The notes: a model not told the origin generated them from the letters alone. Positions 1-6,326 are shown, counted from the stretch's first letter. The stretch is DNA of 10,463 nt from Phycisphaerales bacterium (GCA_003152975.1 PMBP01000262.1:211-10673), one strand, 5' to 3'. Program-made: numbers and translations.

Positions 1-227
1 AGCCCCACAACGAGGCCAAACGCGCCTGCGAATCGCAGATCGCCGGGATCATGGGCCGCGCCGCCGCCAACACCGGCCAGATGATCACATGGGATCAGGC
101 CATGAATTCGAATTTCCAGTTCGTGGCCGACATCGACCACTTGAACTTCAACACGCCCGCGCCGGTTACCCCGCTGCCCGATGGCGGCTACGCTGCACCG
201 GTGCCGGGCCTGACCAAGGAAATCTGA
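1..227 (+). CDS. Gfo/Idh/MocA family oxidoreductase, C-terminal fragment (5' end outside window)
   Basis: This is the last 74 codons of a gene that enters from the left edge, read in the frame starting at base 3 and stopping at TGA 225-227. The residues align end to end with the C-terminus of the complete oxidoreductase at 1915-3276. Shared features are GR-AA-TG followed by a T-[WF]-[DE]-Q-hydrophobic-M-N stretch, an AP-V-P-PDG-Y run, and a final PG-L/V-K close to the stop. In this family the segment closes the C-terminal alpha/beta substrate-binding domain. The NAD(P)-binding Rossmann part lies outside the window, so cofactor motifs and any Tat leader cannot be seen. By analogy with its paralogue it is probably an exported sugar oxidoreductase, but substrate and pathway are unknown. 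No convincing terminator follows; only weak 4-bp hairpins occur at 230-260. Family assignment is fairly sure and rests on the within-window similarity. Confidence 0.8.
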   Translation, partial: PHNEAKRACESQIAGIMGRAAANTGQMITWDQAMNSNFQFVADIDHLNFNTPAPVTPLPDGGYAAPVPGLTKEI

Positions 228-287
228 CCTTCAATAAGGGAAAAGACTCCCCGAAGTCGAAAAATTGATTCGTTTTGGATATTATCC

Positions 288-316
288 TTGTAACGGGCTC
301 AACAATGTGCTATAAG
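288..316 (+). promoter_or_regulatory. Sigma70-like promoter of the helicase gene
   Basis: A TTGTAA box (288-293, 4/6 match to TTGACA) and a TATAAG box (311-316, 5/6 match to TATAAT) are separated by exactly 17 bases. The start of transcription would be near 322-324, giving an untranslated leader of about 190 nt before the ATG at 515. Prediction by eye only. Confidence 0.5.
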
Positions 317-387
317 GAGAGCCGTGCGTATTCGTCATGCTCCAGAATGGACGCGGAAAACCCCGCGCCATCGTCCGTTAGCTTTTC

Positions 388-434
388 TGAATCCGCTTGT
401 TTTGAATGCGATTGGGGACACCATCGCGGATTCA
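388..434 (+). promoter_or_regulatory. Stem-loop in the helicase 5' leader
   Basis: Nine bases at 388-396 (TGAATCCGC) are perfectly complementary to 426-434 (GCGGATTCA). The 29-base loop has a small possible internal pairing (GAT-GG with CCATC). It sits inside the predicted leader of about 190 nt between the promoter and the helicase ATG. Long structured leaders are known from cold-induced DEAD-box helicase and cold-shock genes, so a post-transcriptional role is possible; that is inference. No gene is supported in 228-514: the open frames there lack a usable ribosome binding site and overlap promoter elements. Confidence 0.4.
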
Positions 435-514
435 TGGCATTTCCGAAGGCCGCCTTTGAGTCTCCTCTCCAATCGGTGTTTCGGCTTTCGTTGTAGATTT
501 GACAAGGAAAAAGT

Positions 515-1861
515 ATGCCATTTGCTTCAATTGGACTTAGTGACCCGCTGGTGCGGGGAATTCTGGCGACCGGTTACACGGCGCCGACGGAAATTCAATC
601 GCAGGCGATCCCCGCCGCCCTCGAAGGCCGCGACATCCTGGGCTGTGCCCAGACGGGAACCGGCAAGACCGCCGCGTTCGTTCTGCCGATCCTGCATCGG
701 CTCAGCCACGAGCGGCCCCAACCCGCAAAAGGAATCCTGTCCCTGATCCTGGCCCCGACCCGCGAGTTGGCCGTGCAGATCGAGCAGGCCATCCTCGAGT
801 ACGGCCGCTTCACCCGCCTGCGGACCCTGGCGGTCTATGGCGGCGTCAGTATCGACGCCCAGTTCAAGGCCCTCCGCCGCGGCGTCGAGATCCTCGTCGC
901 CACGCCCGGGCGTTTGCTCGACCACATCCAGCGGGGCACGATCGTCCTGCGGAATATCGAAGTCCTCGTCCTGGACGAGGCCGACCGTATGCTCGACATG
1001 GGCTTTATCAACGATGTGCGGAAGATCGTCGCCCTGATTCCGGAAAAACGCCAGACGATGCTCTTCTCGGCGACGATCCCGCCGGAAATCAAGGCGCTGG
1101 CCGCGAAGATACAGAAATCCCCCAAGGTCATCCAGGTCGGCCAGCAGCACAACCCCATCGAGACGATTACCCAGCATGTCTATCCGGTTATCAAAGAACG
1201 CAAGATCGAACTGCTGATCCACCTGTTGCGGACCCAGCAGATGGATTGCGTGCTGGTCTTCTCGCGGACCAAGCACGGCGCCGACCGCATCCATTACCGC
1301 CTCGAACGGGCCGGAATCCTGTCGGTTGCGCTGCACTCCGGCCGCAACCAGAGCCAGCGGCAGCGGGCGATGGAGGGCTTCAAAAGCGGAAAATACACCG
1401 TCATGGTCGCCACCGACATCGCCGCCCGCGGGATCGATGTCGAGGGGATCTCGCATGTGATCAACTTCGATGTTCCGGCCTTCCCCGAAGACTACATCCA
1501 TCGCATCGGCCGCACCGGCCGCGCCACCGCCGTCGGCGACTCCATCACCTTTGTCGCCCCCGACGAGGAAAACTCCCTGCACAAAATCCAGCGGTTCATC
1601 AACCGTACCTTCCAACCCGAACGCTGCGAGGATTTCGACTACAGCCGGCCCAAACCCGCTCCCGGCCAGCCGACACAAAGACCCCGACCCGACCATGGTG
1701 GGCATCAGACCTCGCAAAGACCCCGCTCAGACCACGACGGGCAACAGACGCCGCAACGACCGCATTCCGGACAGCGCCCCGCCCCCCGCTCGTTTTCCGG
1801 TGGAAAACCCAGTTCGTTCGGCAAGAAACGCTTTCCCAAAACAAAACGCCGACCCTTCTGA
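515..1861 (+). CDS. rhlE: DEAD-box ATP-dependent RNA helicase, RhlE-like
   Basis: This 448-residue cytoplasmic RNA helicase uses ATP to unwind or remodel RNA and is usually tied to ribosome assembly and RNA decay. All core motifs are visible in order: Q motif near 21-32 (GYTAPTEIQ), motif I AQTGTGKT 45-52, Ia PTRELA 81-86, Ib TPGR 130-133, II DEAD 154-157, III SAT 185-187, IV VFSRTK 248-253, V ATDIAARGID 299-308, VI HRIGRTGR 329-336. The start (FASIGL), GGVSI after motif Ia, LDMGFI after DEAD, and FSRTKHGA match the RhlE subfamily closely. After about residue 370 comes a low-complexity basic tail rich in Pro, Arg, Gln and His with 13-residue repeats, ending KTKRRPF; such tails bind RNA non-specifically. 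The start is set by AAGGA at 504-508, six bases before ATG 515. The gene is monocistronic, with its own promoter and terminator, and lies between oxidoreductase genes with which it has no evident functional link. Confidence 0.95.
   Translation: MPFASIGLSDPLVRGILATGYTAPTEIQSQAIPAALEGRDILGCAQTGTGKTAAFVLPILHRLSHERPQPAKGILSLILAPTRELAVQIEQAILEYGRFTRLRTLAVYGGVSIDAQFKALRRGVEILVATPGRLLDHIQRGTIVLRNIEVLVLDEADRMLDMGFINDVRKIVALIPEKRQTMLFSATIPPEIKALAAKIQKSPKVIQVGQQHNPIETITQHVYPVIKERKIELLIHLLRTQQMDCVLVFSRTKHGADRIHYRLERAGILSVALHSGRNQSQRQRAMEGFKSGKYTVMVATDIAARGIDVEGISHVINFDVPAFPEDYIHRIGRTGRATAVGDSITFVAPDEENSLHKIQRFINRTFQPERCEDFDYSRPKPAPGQPTQRPRPDHGGHQTSQRPRSDHDGQQTPQRPHSGQRPAPRSFSGGKPSSFGKKRFPKTKRRPF
1676..1768 (+). 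repeat. 39-bp tandem repeat in the helicase tail
   Basis: Two full in-frame 39-bp units (1676-1714 and 1715-1753) and the start of a third (1754-1768) encode the 13-residue pattern QRP-R-x-DH-x-G-x-QT followed by Ser or Pro, then QRPHS. The units differ at several bases, so this is a degenerate duplication inside the disordered RNA-binding tail. Tails of RhlE proteins vary greatly in length and repeat number. Confidence 0.75.
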
Positions 1862-1883
1862 TCCTTCCCGGGTCGGCGTTTTG
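1842..1883. terminator. Bidirectional intrinsic terminator between convergent genes
   Basis: Bases 1842-1855 (CAAAACGCCGACCC) pair perfectly over 14 bp with 1870-1883 (GGGTCGGCGTTTTG), leaving a 14-base loop. On the + strand the stem ends in TTTTG followed by AT-rich DNA. On the - strand the same hairpin is followed by TTTTG then TTTT. It can therefore end both the helicase transcript and the convergent oxidoreductase operon. The left arm encodes the last helicase residues, and the helicase stop codon (1859-1861) lies in the loop. Confidence 0.85.
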
Positions 1884-1917
1884 AATATTCAATAGTCAAT
1901 ATTAAATATTAAATTTA
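1883..1917. repeat. Heptanucleotide repeat array, CAATNNT type (copy 1)
   Basis: Five consecutive 7-base units: GAATATT 1883-1889, CAATAGT 1890-1896, CAATATT 1897-1903, AAATATT 1904-1910 and the weaker AAATTTA 1911-1917. The last overlaps the stop codon of the - strand gene. The array shares the 13-mer TTCAATAGTCAAT (1888-1900) with a second array at 4896-4927. Function unknown. Confidence 0.6.
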
Positions 1918-3276
1918 CTTGTATTCCCGGTCCTTGAGAACCCCCGGCTGGGGCTGCGGATACAATCCGTCCGGACCCGGAACCACCGGCGCCGCCCCGT
2001 CGGCGGTCAGCTTGTCCGCATCCGGCGCAAACTCGTGCTGGCAGTTCATCATCTGCTCGAAGGTCACCGTGTTGCCGGTGTGCGCGGCCATGCGCCCCAT
2101 CGAAGTGACCAGACTGGCCTCGGCCCCGCGCTGGACCTCGTTATACGGCTTGTCGGCCCGGATCGCGCCGATCAGGTCGTCCCATTCGAGTTGATAGGGG
2201 CTGGGCTCCGGCTGCGGGAATTTCCAGATCAGGTTGGCGTCGTCGAATTTCTGCCCCTTGAAAGTCCGCACCTTGCCGGGCGTATGGGAATTGGTCGTGA
2301 TCGTCGCGCAACCCTTGGAACCGTGGGCAAAACTCGAAAACGCCATTTCGCAGCCCTTCATGTTACGGCCGTCGTAAAACAGCTTGGCCCCGTCGGCATA
2401 AGTATATTCGACGGCGTAGTTGTCGAAGTTCTGATCGACGGCCTTGCCCCGGAAATGTCGCGCGCCGATGGCATGGGCCTTCACCGGCCAGCTTCCCTTC
2501 ATCCAGGAACACTCGTCGATCTGGTGGATGTAGTAGTCGCTGTACATCCCGCCGCTGGCCCACAGGAAACTATGGAATTTCTGGATCTGGTACATTGTCT
2601 CGCTGATATCGGAGGGTTTGGGGCCGCAGGTGGCCGATATCCCGGCCATGCGGTAGGCCCGCATCGCGATAATGTCGCCGATCTCGCCCGACTCGATCCG
2701 CGCTTTCAGCTCCTGCCGCCCCTTGCAGTGCCGGATCATCAGCCCCACGCCAACCTTCAGGTTCTTCTGGATCGATTCTTCCGCCAGCTTGATCATCCGC
2801 CGCGTGGTCGGGCCGTCAACCGTCACCGGCTTTTCCATAAAGACATTGAGTTTCTTTTCAATCGCGTAGGTGAAATGCACCCAGCGAAAGGCCGGCGGCG
2901 TGGCCAGAATAACCACATCGCCGGGCTTGAGGCAATCCATCGCCTTCTTGTACGAATCCAGGCCGAGAAACTTCCGGTCCTCCGGCACATCCATCGTATC
3001 GGAGAAATCCTTCTTAAGTTCCGTGAAGCTGCCGTTCATTTTGGCTTGGAAGACATCCGCCATGGCCACCAGCTTGACCGGGCCGTTCTTAACGGACATC
3101 GCCTGTTCGGCGGCGCCGGTGCCGCGACCCCCGCAACCCACAAGGGCCACCTGAATCGTGTTGTTTTCCGCGGCAAACAGGCCCGACGCCAAGCCCGGAG
3201 CCAGCGAGGAAATCGCCGCCAGCGTGCCGGTCGTCTTGAGAAATTCGCGACGAGTCGATGGAATCGATTCATTCAT
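1915..3276 (-). CDS. Tat-exported Gfo/Idh/MocA family oxidoreductase
   Basis: This 453-residue NAD(P)-dependent oxidoreductase belongs to the glucose-fructose oxidoreductase / inositol dehydrogenase family and acts on a sugar or sugar derivative not identifiable from sequence. The N-terminus is a twin-arginine leader (TRREFLK at 8-14, hydrophobic stretch 17-35), so it should be folded with its cofactor and exported. The Rossmann motif VGCGGRGTG is at 46-54. The family EKP motif, whose Lys is normally catalytic, is at 148-150. The substrate domain carries SGGMYSDYYIHQIDE at 241-255 with His251 and Asp254 placed like the family's active-site His/Asp. The C-terminus matches the fragment at 1-227. 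ATG 3276 is preceded by GGAG (3285-3288) eight bases upstream. It follows the gene ending at 3320 by 43 bases with no promoter or terminator seen, so it is probably the last gene of a three-gene operon. Its transcript should end at the 1842-1883 hairpin. Confidence 0.9.
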   Translation of the reverse strand: MNESIPSTRREFLKTTGTLAAISSLAPGLASGLFAAENNTIQVALVGCGGRGTGAAEQAMSVKNGPVKLVAMADVFQAKMNGSFTELKKDFSDTMDVPEDRKFLGLDSYKKAMDCLKPGDVVILATPPAFRWVHFTYAIEKKLNVFMEKPVTVDGPTTRRMIKLAEESIQKNLKVGVGLMIRHCKGRQELKARIESGEIGDIIAMRAYRMAGISATCGPKPSDISETMYQIQKFHSFLWASGGMYSDYYIHQIDECSWMKGSWPVKAHAIGARHFRGKAVDQNFDNYAVEYTYADGAKLFYDGRNMKGCEMAFSSFAHGSKGCATITTNSHTPGKVRTFKGQKFDDANLIWKFPQPEPSPYQLEWDDLIGAIRADKPYNEVQRGAEASLVTSMGRMAAHTGNTVTFEQMMNCQHEFAPDADKLTADGAAPVVPGPDGLYPQPQPGVLKDREYK

Positions 3277-3319
3277 GGTTTTTTCTCCACATAATACTGA
3301 GTAATGAGATCGCTTCGTT

Positions 3320-4834
3320 CTATAGTTCCCAGCCGGAACGGTACTCGCGCCGGACCAGTTTCTGCGCTTCCGCCGAGTTGGTGATCTTCATGGCCGCGTC
3401 GTCCCACGACAATCGCTTCCCGGTCCGGACCGCGATGTTGCCCAGGCACAGGGCCGTTGTCACTTTGGCCGAAAATTCGAAGTTGGCCGCCGGCTGGACT
3501 TCCTTGTTGCCCTTGCAGGCCTCGATCCATTCCCGCTCGTGCCCGATCGATCGCGGCAGGGTCTTGGGCGGCTCCGCAAAATCCTTCTTCTCCGCCGACA
3601 GCAGCCGCGGCTTGCCTCCGGTAAAATCGCACAGGATGCTGGCCGACGAACCGGCAAAGATTAATCCCTCTTTGTCCAGCGTTGCCCCGCCGGCCAGTTC
3701 CCGCGGCGTACGCGGCAACAGGCCCCCATCGTACCACGACAATTCGATCGACCTGCCCCCTTCAGCGGGGAAGTTGAAATGGACCAGCGAGGCCTTTGGG
3801 TACGATTCATCGCACAGTTCCGAGCTGCTGGCCTCGATGGAATCCGGAACGCCCAGTTTCAGCGCGCGATAGATCGTGTCGAAACTATAGCAGCCCATAT
3901 CGCCCAGCGCCCCGCAACCGAAATCGTGCCAGCCGCGCCACACGAACGGCTGATAGATGCGATGATACGGCCGCTGCGCCGCCGGACCCAGCCACAGATT
4001 CCAGTCCATCCCCTCCGGAACCGGCATCGACTCGGACGGCCGGTCGATCCCCTGCGGCCACACGGGCCGATTGGACCAGTTGATCACGCGGCGGATGGGC
4101 CCCGCCGCGCCCGACGATACCCACTCGCACAGCCGTCGCGTATCTTCCGACGCCGCCACCCCCACGGCCACCTGCGTCGCCACCCGGGTTTGTGCCGCCA
4201 CTTCGGCCATTTTGCGGGCCTCGTAAATGTTATGCGCCATCGGCTTTTGGCAGAAGACATGCTTGCCCTTCTTCATCGCCGCGATCGAGACCGTCGCGTG
4301 CAGGTGGTCCGGCGTCCCGATGACCACCGCATCGATGTCGGCCTGCTTGTCCAGCATCTGCCGAAAATCCTGGAACGCCTTGCAGCCCTTGTACTGGCCC
4401 GATGGCGTCTTGGCCGCGTAGTAGGCGTCCACGATCTGCCGCGCCGGCTCGTAGCCGCACACGCCGCTGGTCACCTTCAGCGTCCGCGTCAGCGAGATCG
4501 GCGCCTCGGGGCTGAGCCACTCCCAACCGGTCTTGACGCCCAGCAGGTCCCGAACGCTGTTACGGAACTCGTTCGTGCCCCACTGCGGAAAATCGTTGGC
4601 CTGCTTGATCGCGTCGCACACGGCCACCGCCTGGACATCCGCATGCTTGAGAAAGCCGAACATCACCCGCATCCCCTGCGAACCAACGCCGACAAAGGCC
4701 AGGTTCACTTTGCCGCTGGGCGGGGTCTGCCCGGCGCCGATAACCGAACGCGGCACGATACTGAAAACCGCCGCGCTCCCCGCCGCGGCCAGAAAATCCC
4801 GACGGGACAGGGTTGGCTTCGGAACCTTATTCAT
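3320..4834 (-). CDS. Tat-exported Gfo/Idh/MocA family oxidoreductase (second operon gene)
   Basis: This is a 504-residue oxidoreductase of the same broad family but a different branch from the gene at 1915-3276. A Tat leader is clear: LSRRDFLAAAG at 9-19 followed by a hydrophobic run. The Rossmann loop is VGVGSQG (48-54). Other landmarks are TPDHLHA (174-180), CQKPMA (195-200), where Gln replaces the usual Glu before the conserved KP, and GMDWNLWLGPA near 275-285. A stretch following WHDFGCGALGDMG (302-314) should form the active-site face. The C-terminus RREYRSGWEL is a type I associate with planctomycete members. Residues 75-147 form an insertion in the Rossmann half relative to the shorter paralogue. 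I choose the ATG at 4834 because GGAGG (4843-4847) lies eight bases upstream and the Tat leader begins there. An in-frame ATG at 4876 would add 14 residues, lies inside a hairpin and has no ribosome binding site. Substrate unknown; a periplasmic sugar dehydrogenase or ketoreductase role is likely. Confidence 0.9.
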   Translation of the reverse strand: MNKVPKPTLSRRDFLAAAGSAAVFSIVPRSVIGAGQTPPSGKVNLAFVGVGSQGMRVMFGFLKHADVQAVAVCDAIKQANDFPQWGTNEFRNSVRDLLGVKTGWEWLSPEAPISLTRTLKVTSGVCGYEPARQIVDAYYAAKTPSGQYKGCKAFQDFRQMLDKQADIDAVVIGTPDHLHATVSIAAMKKGKHVFCQKPMAHNIYEARKMAEVAAQTRVATQVAVGVAASEDTRRLCEWVSSGAAGPIRRVINWSNRPVWPQGIDRPSESMPVPEGMDWNLWLGPAAQRPYHRIYQPFVWRGWHDFGCGALGDMGCYSFDTIYRALKLGVPDSIEASSSELCDESYPKASLVHFNFPAEGGRSIELSWYDGGLLPRTPRELAGGATLDKEGLIFAGSSASILCDFTGGKPRLLSAEKKDFAEPPKTLPRSIGHEREWIEACKGNKEVQPAANFEFSAKVTTALCLGNIAVRTGKRLSWDDAAMKITNSAEAQKLVRREYRSGWEL

Positions 4835-4842
4835 AATAAAAT

Positions 4843-4847
4843 CCTCC
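4843..4847 (-). promoter_or_regulatory. Ribosome binding site deciding the 4834 start
   Basis: On the - strand GGAGG occupies 4847-4843, eight bases before ATG 4834-4832. It shows that translation starts at MNKVPK, just ahead of the Tat motif, and not at the upstream in-frame ATG at 4876. Confidence 0.8.
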
Positions 4848-4866
4848 AGATCATCATAAATAAATC

Positions 4867-4896
4867 GGTGAGGCACGGATCTTACCGCACCTCACC
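4867..4896 (-). other. Intercistronic hairpin between TIM-barrel and oxidoreductase genes
   Basis: GGTGAGG (4867-4873) pairs perfectly with CCTCACC (4890-4896). Inside, CGG and CCG (4876-4878 and 4885-4887) can pair around a 6-base loop, separated from the outer stem by a two-base mismatch. In the - strand message the stem is followed by GATTTATTTATG, a weak U-tract. It could be a leaky terminator, a processing site or a 3'-end stabiliser inside the operon. The adjoining heptad array lies upstream of it in the message. Confidence 0.55.
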
Positions 4897-4927
4897 AATA
4901 ATCAATCGTCAATCTTCAATAGTCAAT
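4896..4927. repeat. Heptanucleotide repeat array, CAATNNT type (copy 2)
   Basis: Four exact-period units, CAATAAT, CAATCGT, CAATCTT and CAATAGT (4896-4923), are followed by a half unit CAAT (4924-4927). The first four and last bases are invariant and the two bases between them vary. The array starts two bases after the stop codon of the - strand TIM-barrel gene and runs into the hairpin at 4867-4896. On the message strand it reads as ATTG repeated every seven bases. Same unit as the array at 1883-1917. Confidence 0.75.
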
Positions 4928-4929
4928 CC

Positions 4930-5907
4930 CTACGCCTTGACCTTCGTGGCGAAGTCCTCGACATACTTGACGCACTGCGCGACCTCCTCCACCAGTTGCG
5001 GCGACTGATGCTCGTATTCCACCGTCATCACGCCCCGCCACTTCCAGTCATAGATCTGTTTGAGGAGTGCCGCATAGTTGGCCTTGCCTGTGCCCAGCGG
5101 AACATCGCGGCTGTCGCGCTTGCCGGACTCTTCTGCGTCTTTGAGATGAATGGTGTTAATCCGCTTCTGATACTTCTTCAAACTCTCCAGCGTGTCCAGG
5201 CCCGACCGCACCCAGTGGCCCGTGTCCGGCGCCCCGCCGATCCGGGGACTCTTCCCCTCGACCGCCTTGGCAAAGACATCCGGATTCCAATACGCCGATC
5301 CCGACCCCTCCGGGTGATTGTGGATCGCCAGGTTGATCTTGTATTCCTCGCACAGCTTGTCGATATCCGCCAGGGCCTCGATCGGCGGCTCGGCCACAAT
5401 CGTTTCGACCCCCATCTCCTTGGCGAAATCGAAGATCCCGCGGTATTTGGTCTTGTCGGCCTCCAGTTGCGCGTAGAAATTCGGCATCTTGATGCCCAGG
5501 TCGTCCATCCGTTTCTTCATCTCCTTGCGGTTCTCCGCCGACAGCGATTCGCTGCATGTAAGATCCGGTTTTTCCTTGCTCAGCTTCAAAAAGAATGCCG
5601 GCTCGACATTCGCAACACCCATCTTGACCACCACATCCAGCATCTCGTAAAAGCTGCGATCACGGAAGGTGTACTGTTGAATACACAGCCGCCAACCCAG
5701 TTTCTCCGCGTTCGGCGTGCTGATCCTGATTTTGGGCGACTCTTGGAGACCCCCCATGCCGCCCTGGGGTTTGCGGGCAGGTTTGGCCGCCGGTCTGGCC
5801 GCCGGCCTTTCGGCCGCCTGGGCCAGGGATGCCATCACGGCCGCCGCCGTTCCCGAGGCCACCGTCTTGATCAGTAACTCGCGACGATTGAAACGATCCA
5901 TCTTCAT
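4930..5907 (-). CDS. Tat-exported xylose-isomerase-like TIM-barrel protein (sugar phosphate isomerase/epimerase family)
   Basis: This 325-residue protein has the AP-endonuclease-2 / xylose-isomerase-like TIM-barrel fold, a family that isomerises, epimerises or otherwise handles keto sugars using a divalent metal. The N-terminus is Tat-like (NRRELLIKTVASG at 7-19, hydrophobic to about 32), followed by a Pro/Ala/Lys/Arg linker (33-48). The barrel starts near 60. Likely metal and active-site residues on the strand ends are Glu173 in VAEPP, His196 and His198 in IHNHPEG, Asp228 and His231 in DTGHW, His254 and Asp256 in HLKD, and Glu297 in VEYE; all are present, so the enzyme looks active. ATG 5907 is used because GGGAGAG (5919-5913) sits just upstream; a second ATG two codons in is possible. 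It is the first gene of the probable operon with the two Gfo/Idh/MocA genes, as expected for a sugar oxidation and rearrangement pathway. True substrate unknown. Confidence 0.88.
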   Translation of the reverse strand: MKMDRFNRRELLIKTVASGTAAAVMASLAQAAERPAARPAAKPARKPQGGMGGLQESPKIRISTPNAEKLGWRLCIQQYTFRDRSFYEMLDVVVKMGVANVEPAFFLKLSKEKPDLTCSESLSAENRKEMKKRMDDLGIKMPNFYAQLEADKTKYRGIFDFAKEMGVETIVAEPPIEALADIDKLCEEYKINLAIHNHPEGSGSAYWNPDVFAKAVEGKSPRIGGAPDTGHWVRSGLDTLESLKKYQKRINTIHLKDAEESGKRDSRDVPLGTGKANYAALLKQIYDWKWRGVMTVEYEHQSPQLVEEVAQCVKYVEDFATKVKA

Positions 5908-5993
5908 GGTTACTCTCCCATAGAATCAGATTTATTACATCCAGAACCATCCGATTGCACGGTTCGTACGCTCGCCAGGGATCATCGACTTCC

Positions 5994-6021
5994 ATTATAG
6001 ACCGCTTTCCCCGCCGGGCAA
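5994..6021 (-). promoter_or_regulatory. Promoter of the TIM-barrel/oxidoreductase operon
   Basis: On the - strand a perfect TATAAT (5999-5994) is preceded at 16 bases by TTGCCC (6021-6016, 4/6 match to TTGACA). Transcription would start near 5987, leaving a leader of about 80 nt before ATG 5907. The box lies about 40 bp from the divergent + strand -35, so a shared regulator could act on both. Confidence 0.6.
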
Positions 6022-6061
6022 GCCCAATCCCCCGCGTCCCAAAATTTCACCGGTTTTCTTC

Positions 6062-6090
6062 TTGACACCTCCCCCACAACCCGCTATGTT
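6062..6090 (+). promoter_or_regulatory. Promoter of the LamG gene pair
   Basis: A perfect -35 TTGACA (6062-6067) and a TATGTT -10 (6085-6090) are spaced by 17 bases. The start would be near 6097, giving an unusually long leader of about 290 nt before ATG 6388. Confidence 0.7.
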
Positions 6091-6177
6091 GAAGAATTGA
6101 TCGTACGGGTTGAATCAGGCCAAGACAGGTGTACGAAGACGAGGTATAGGGTGAGATGAGGTTTTTCGTTCATATCC

Positions 6178-6326
6178 GAATACCGAATGCACGACAGTGG
6201 GGTGTCGTCCAAGGTGTTGTTTCTCTTCAAATTCCACTTTCTTTAATCTACACAGACAGGGTCTGCGCCGTGGATTCGGTATTCACGGCCCCGGCCGGCC
6301 GTTTCGGCCGACTGCGGAGACGCCGC
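6178..6326 (+). promoter_or_regulatory. Structured 5' leader with competing hairpins upstream of the LamG gene
   Basis: The stretch 5908-6387 has no gene; its right part is the LamG leader. Perfect pairings seen: ACGACA 6191-6196 with TGTCGT 6203-6208; a 9-pair stem (one G-U) between 6267-6275 and 6281-6289 with a TCGGT loop; CGGCCG 6296-6301 with CGGCCG 6305-6310 around TTT; and GCGG 6314-6317 with CCGC 6323-6326. In addition GAATACCGAAT (6178-6188) is an exact 11-base complement of ATTCGGTATTC (6274-6284). That long-range helix and the 6267-6289 hairpin cannot form together. I do not recognise a known riboswitch class. It could instead be a spaced operator pair at DNA level. Confidence 0.5.

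Noticed and set aside
275..496. Small open frame before the helicase
   Set aside because: It starts at a TTG without a ribosome binding site, overlaps the predicted promoter, and most of it lies in the leader.
527..1717. Long antisense open frame over the helicase
   Set aside because: The + strand frame contains every DEAD-box motif in order; the antisense product is low-complexity Gly/Asp/Val-rich shadow.
4241..4249. Gln in place of Glu in the EKP motif of the 3320-4834 oxidoreductase
   Set aside because: QKP variants are, to my knowledge, common in this branch of the family, and the catalytic Lys is retained.
4835..4876. Upstream in-frame ATG extending the oxidoreductase by 14 residues
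   Set aside because: The ATG at 4834 has GGAGG at correct spacing and puts the Tat motif at the N-terminus; the upstream ATG falls in a hairpin with no binding site.
1883..4927. CRISPR array interpretation of the intergenic repeats
   Set aside because: The units are 7 bases without spacers, far too short for CRISPR repeats, and no cas gene is present.
2035..5877. Long + strand open frames opposite the three-gene operon (2035-3294, 3779-5008, 4996-5877)
   Set aside because: They are Arg/His/Leu-rich shadows of the - strand genes, which carry Tat leaders and clear family motifs.
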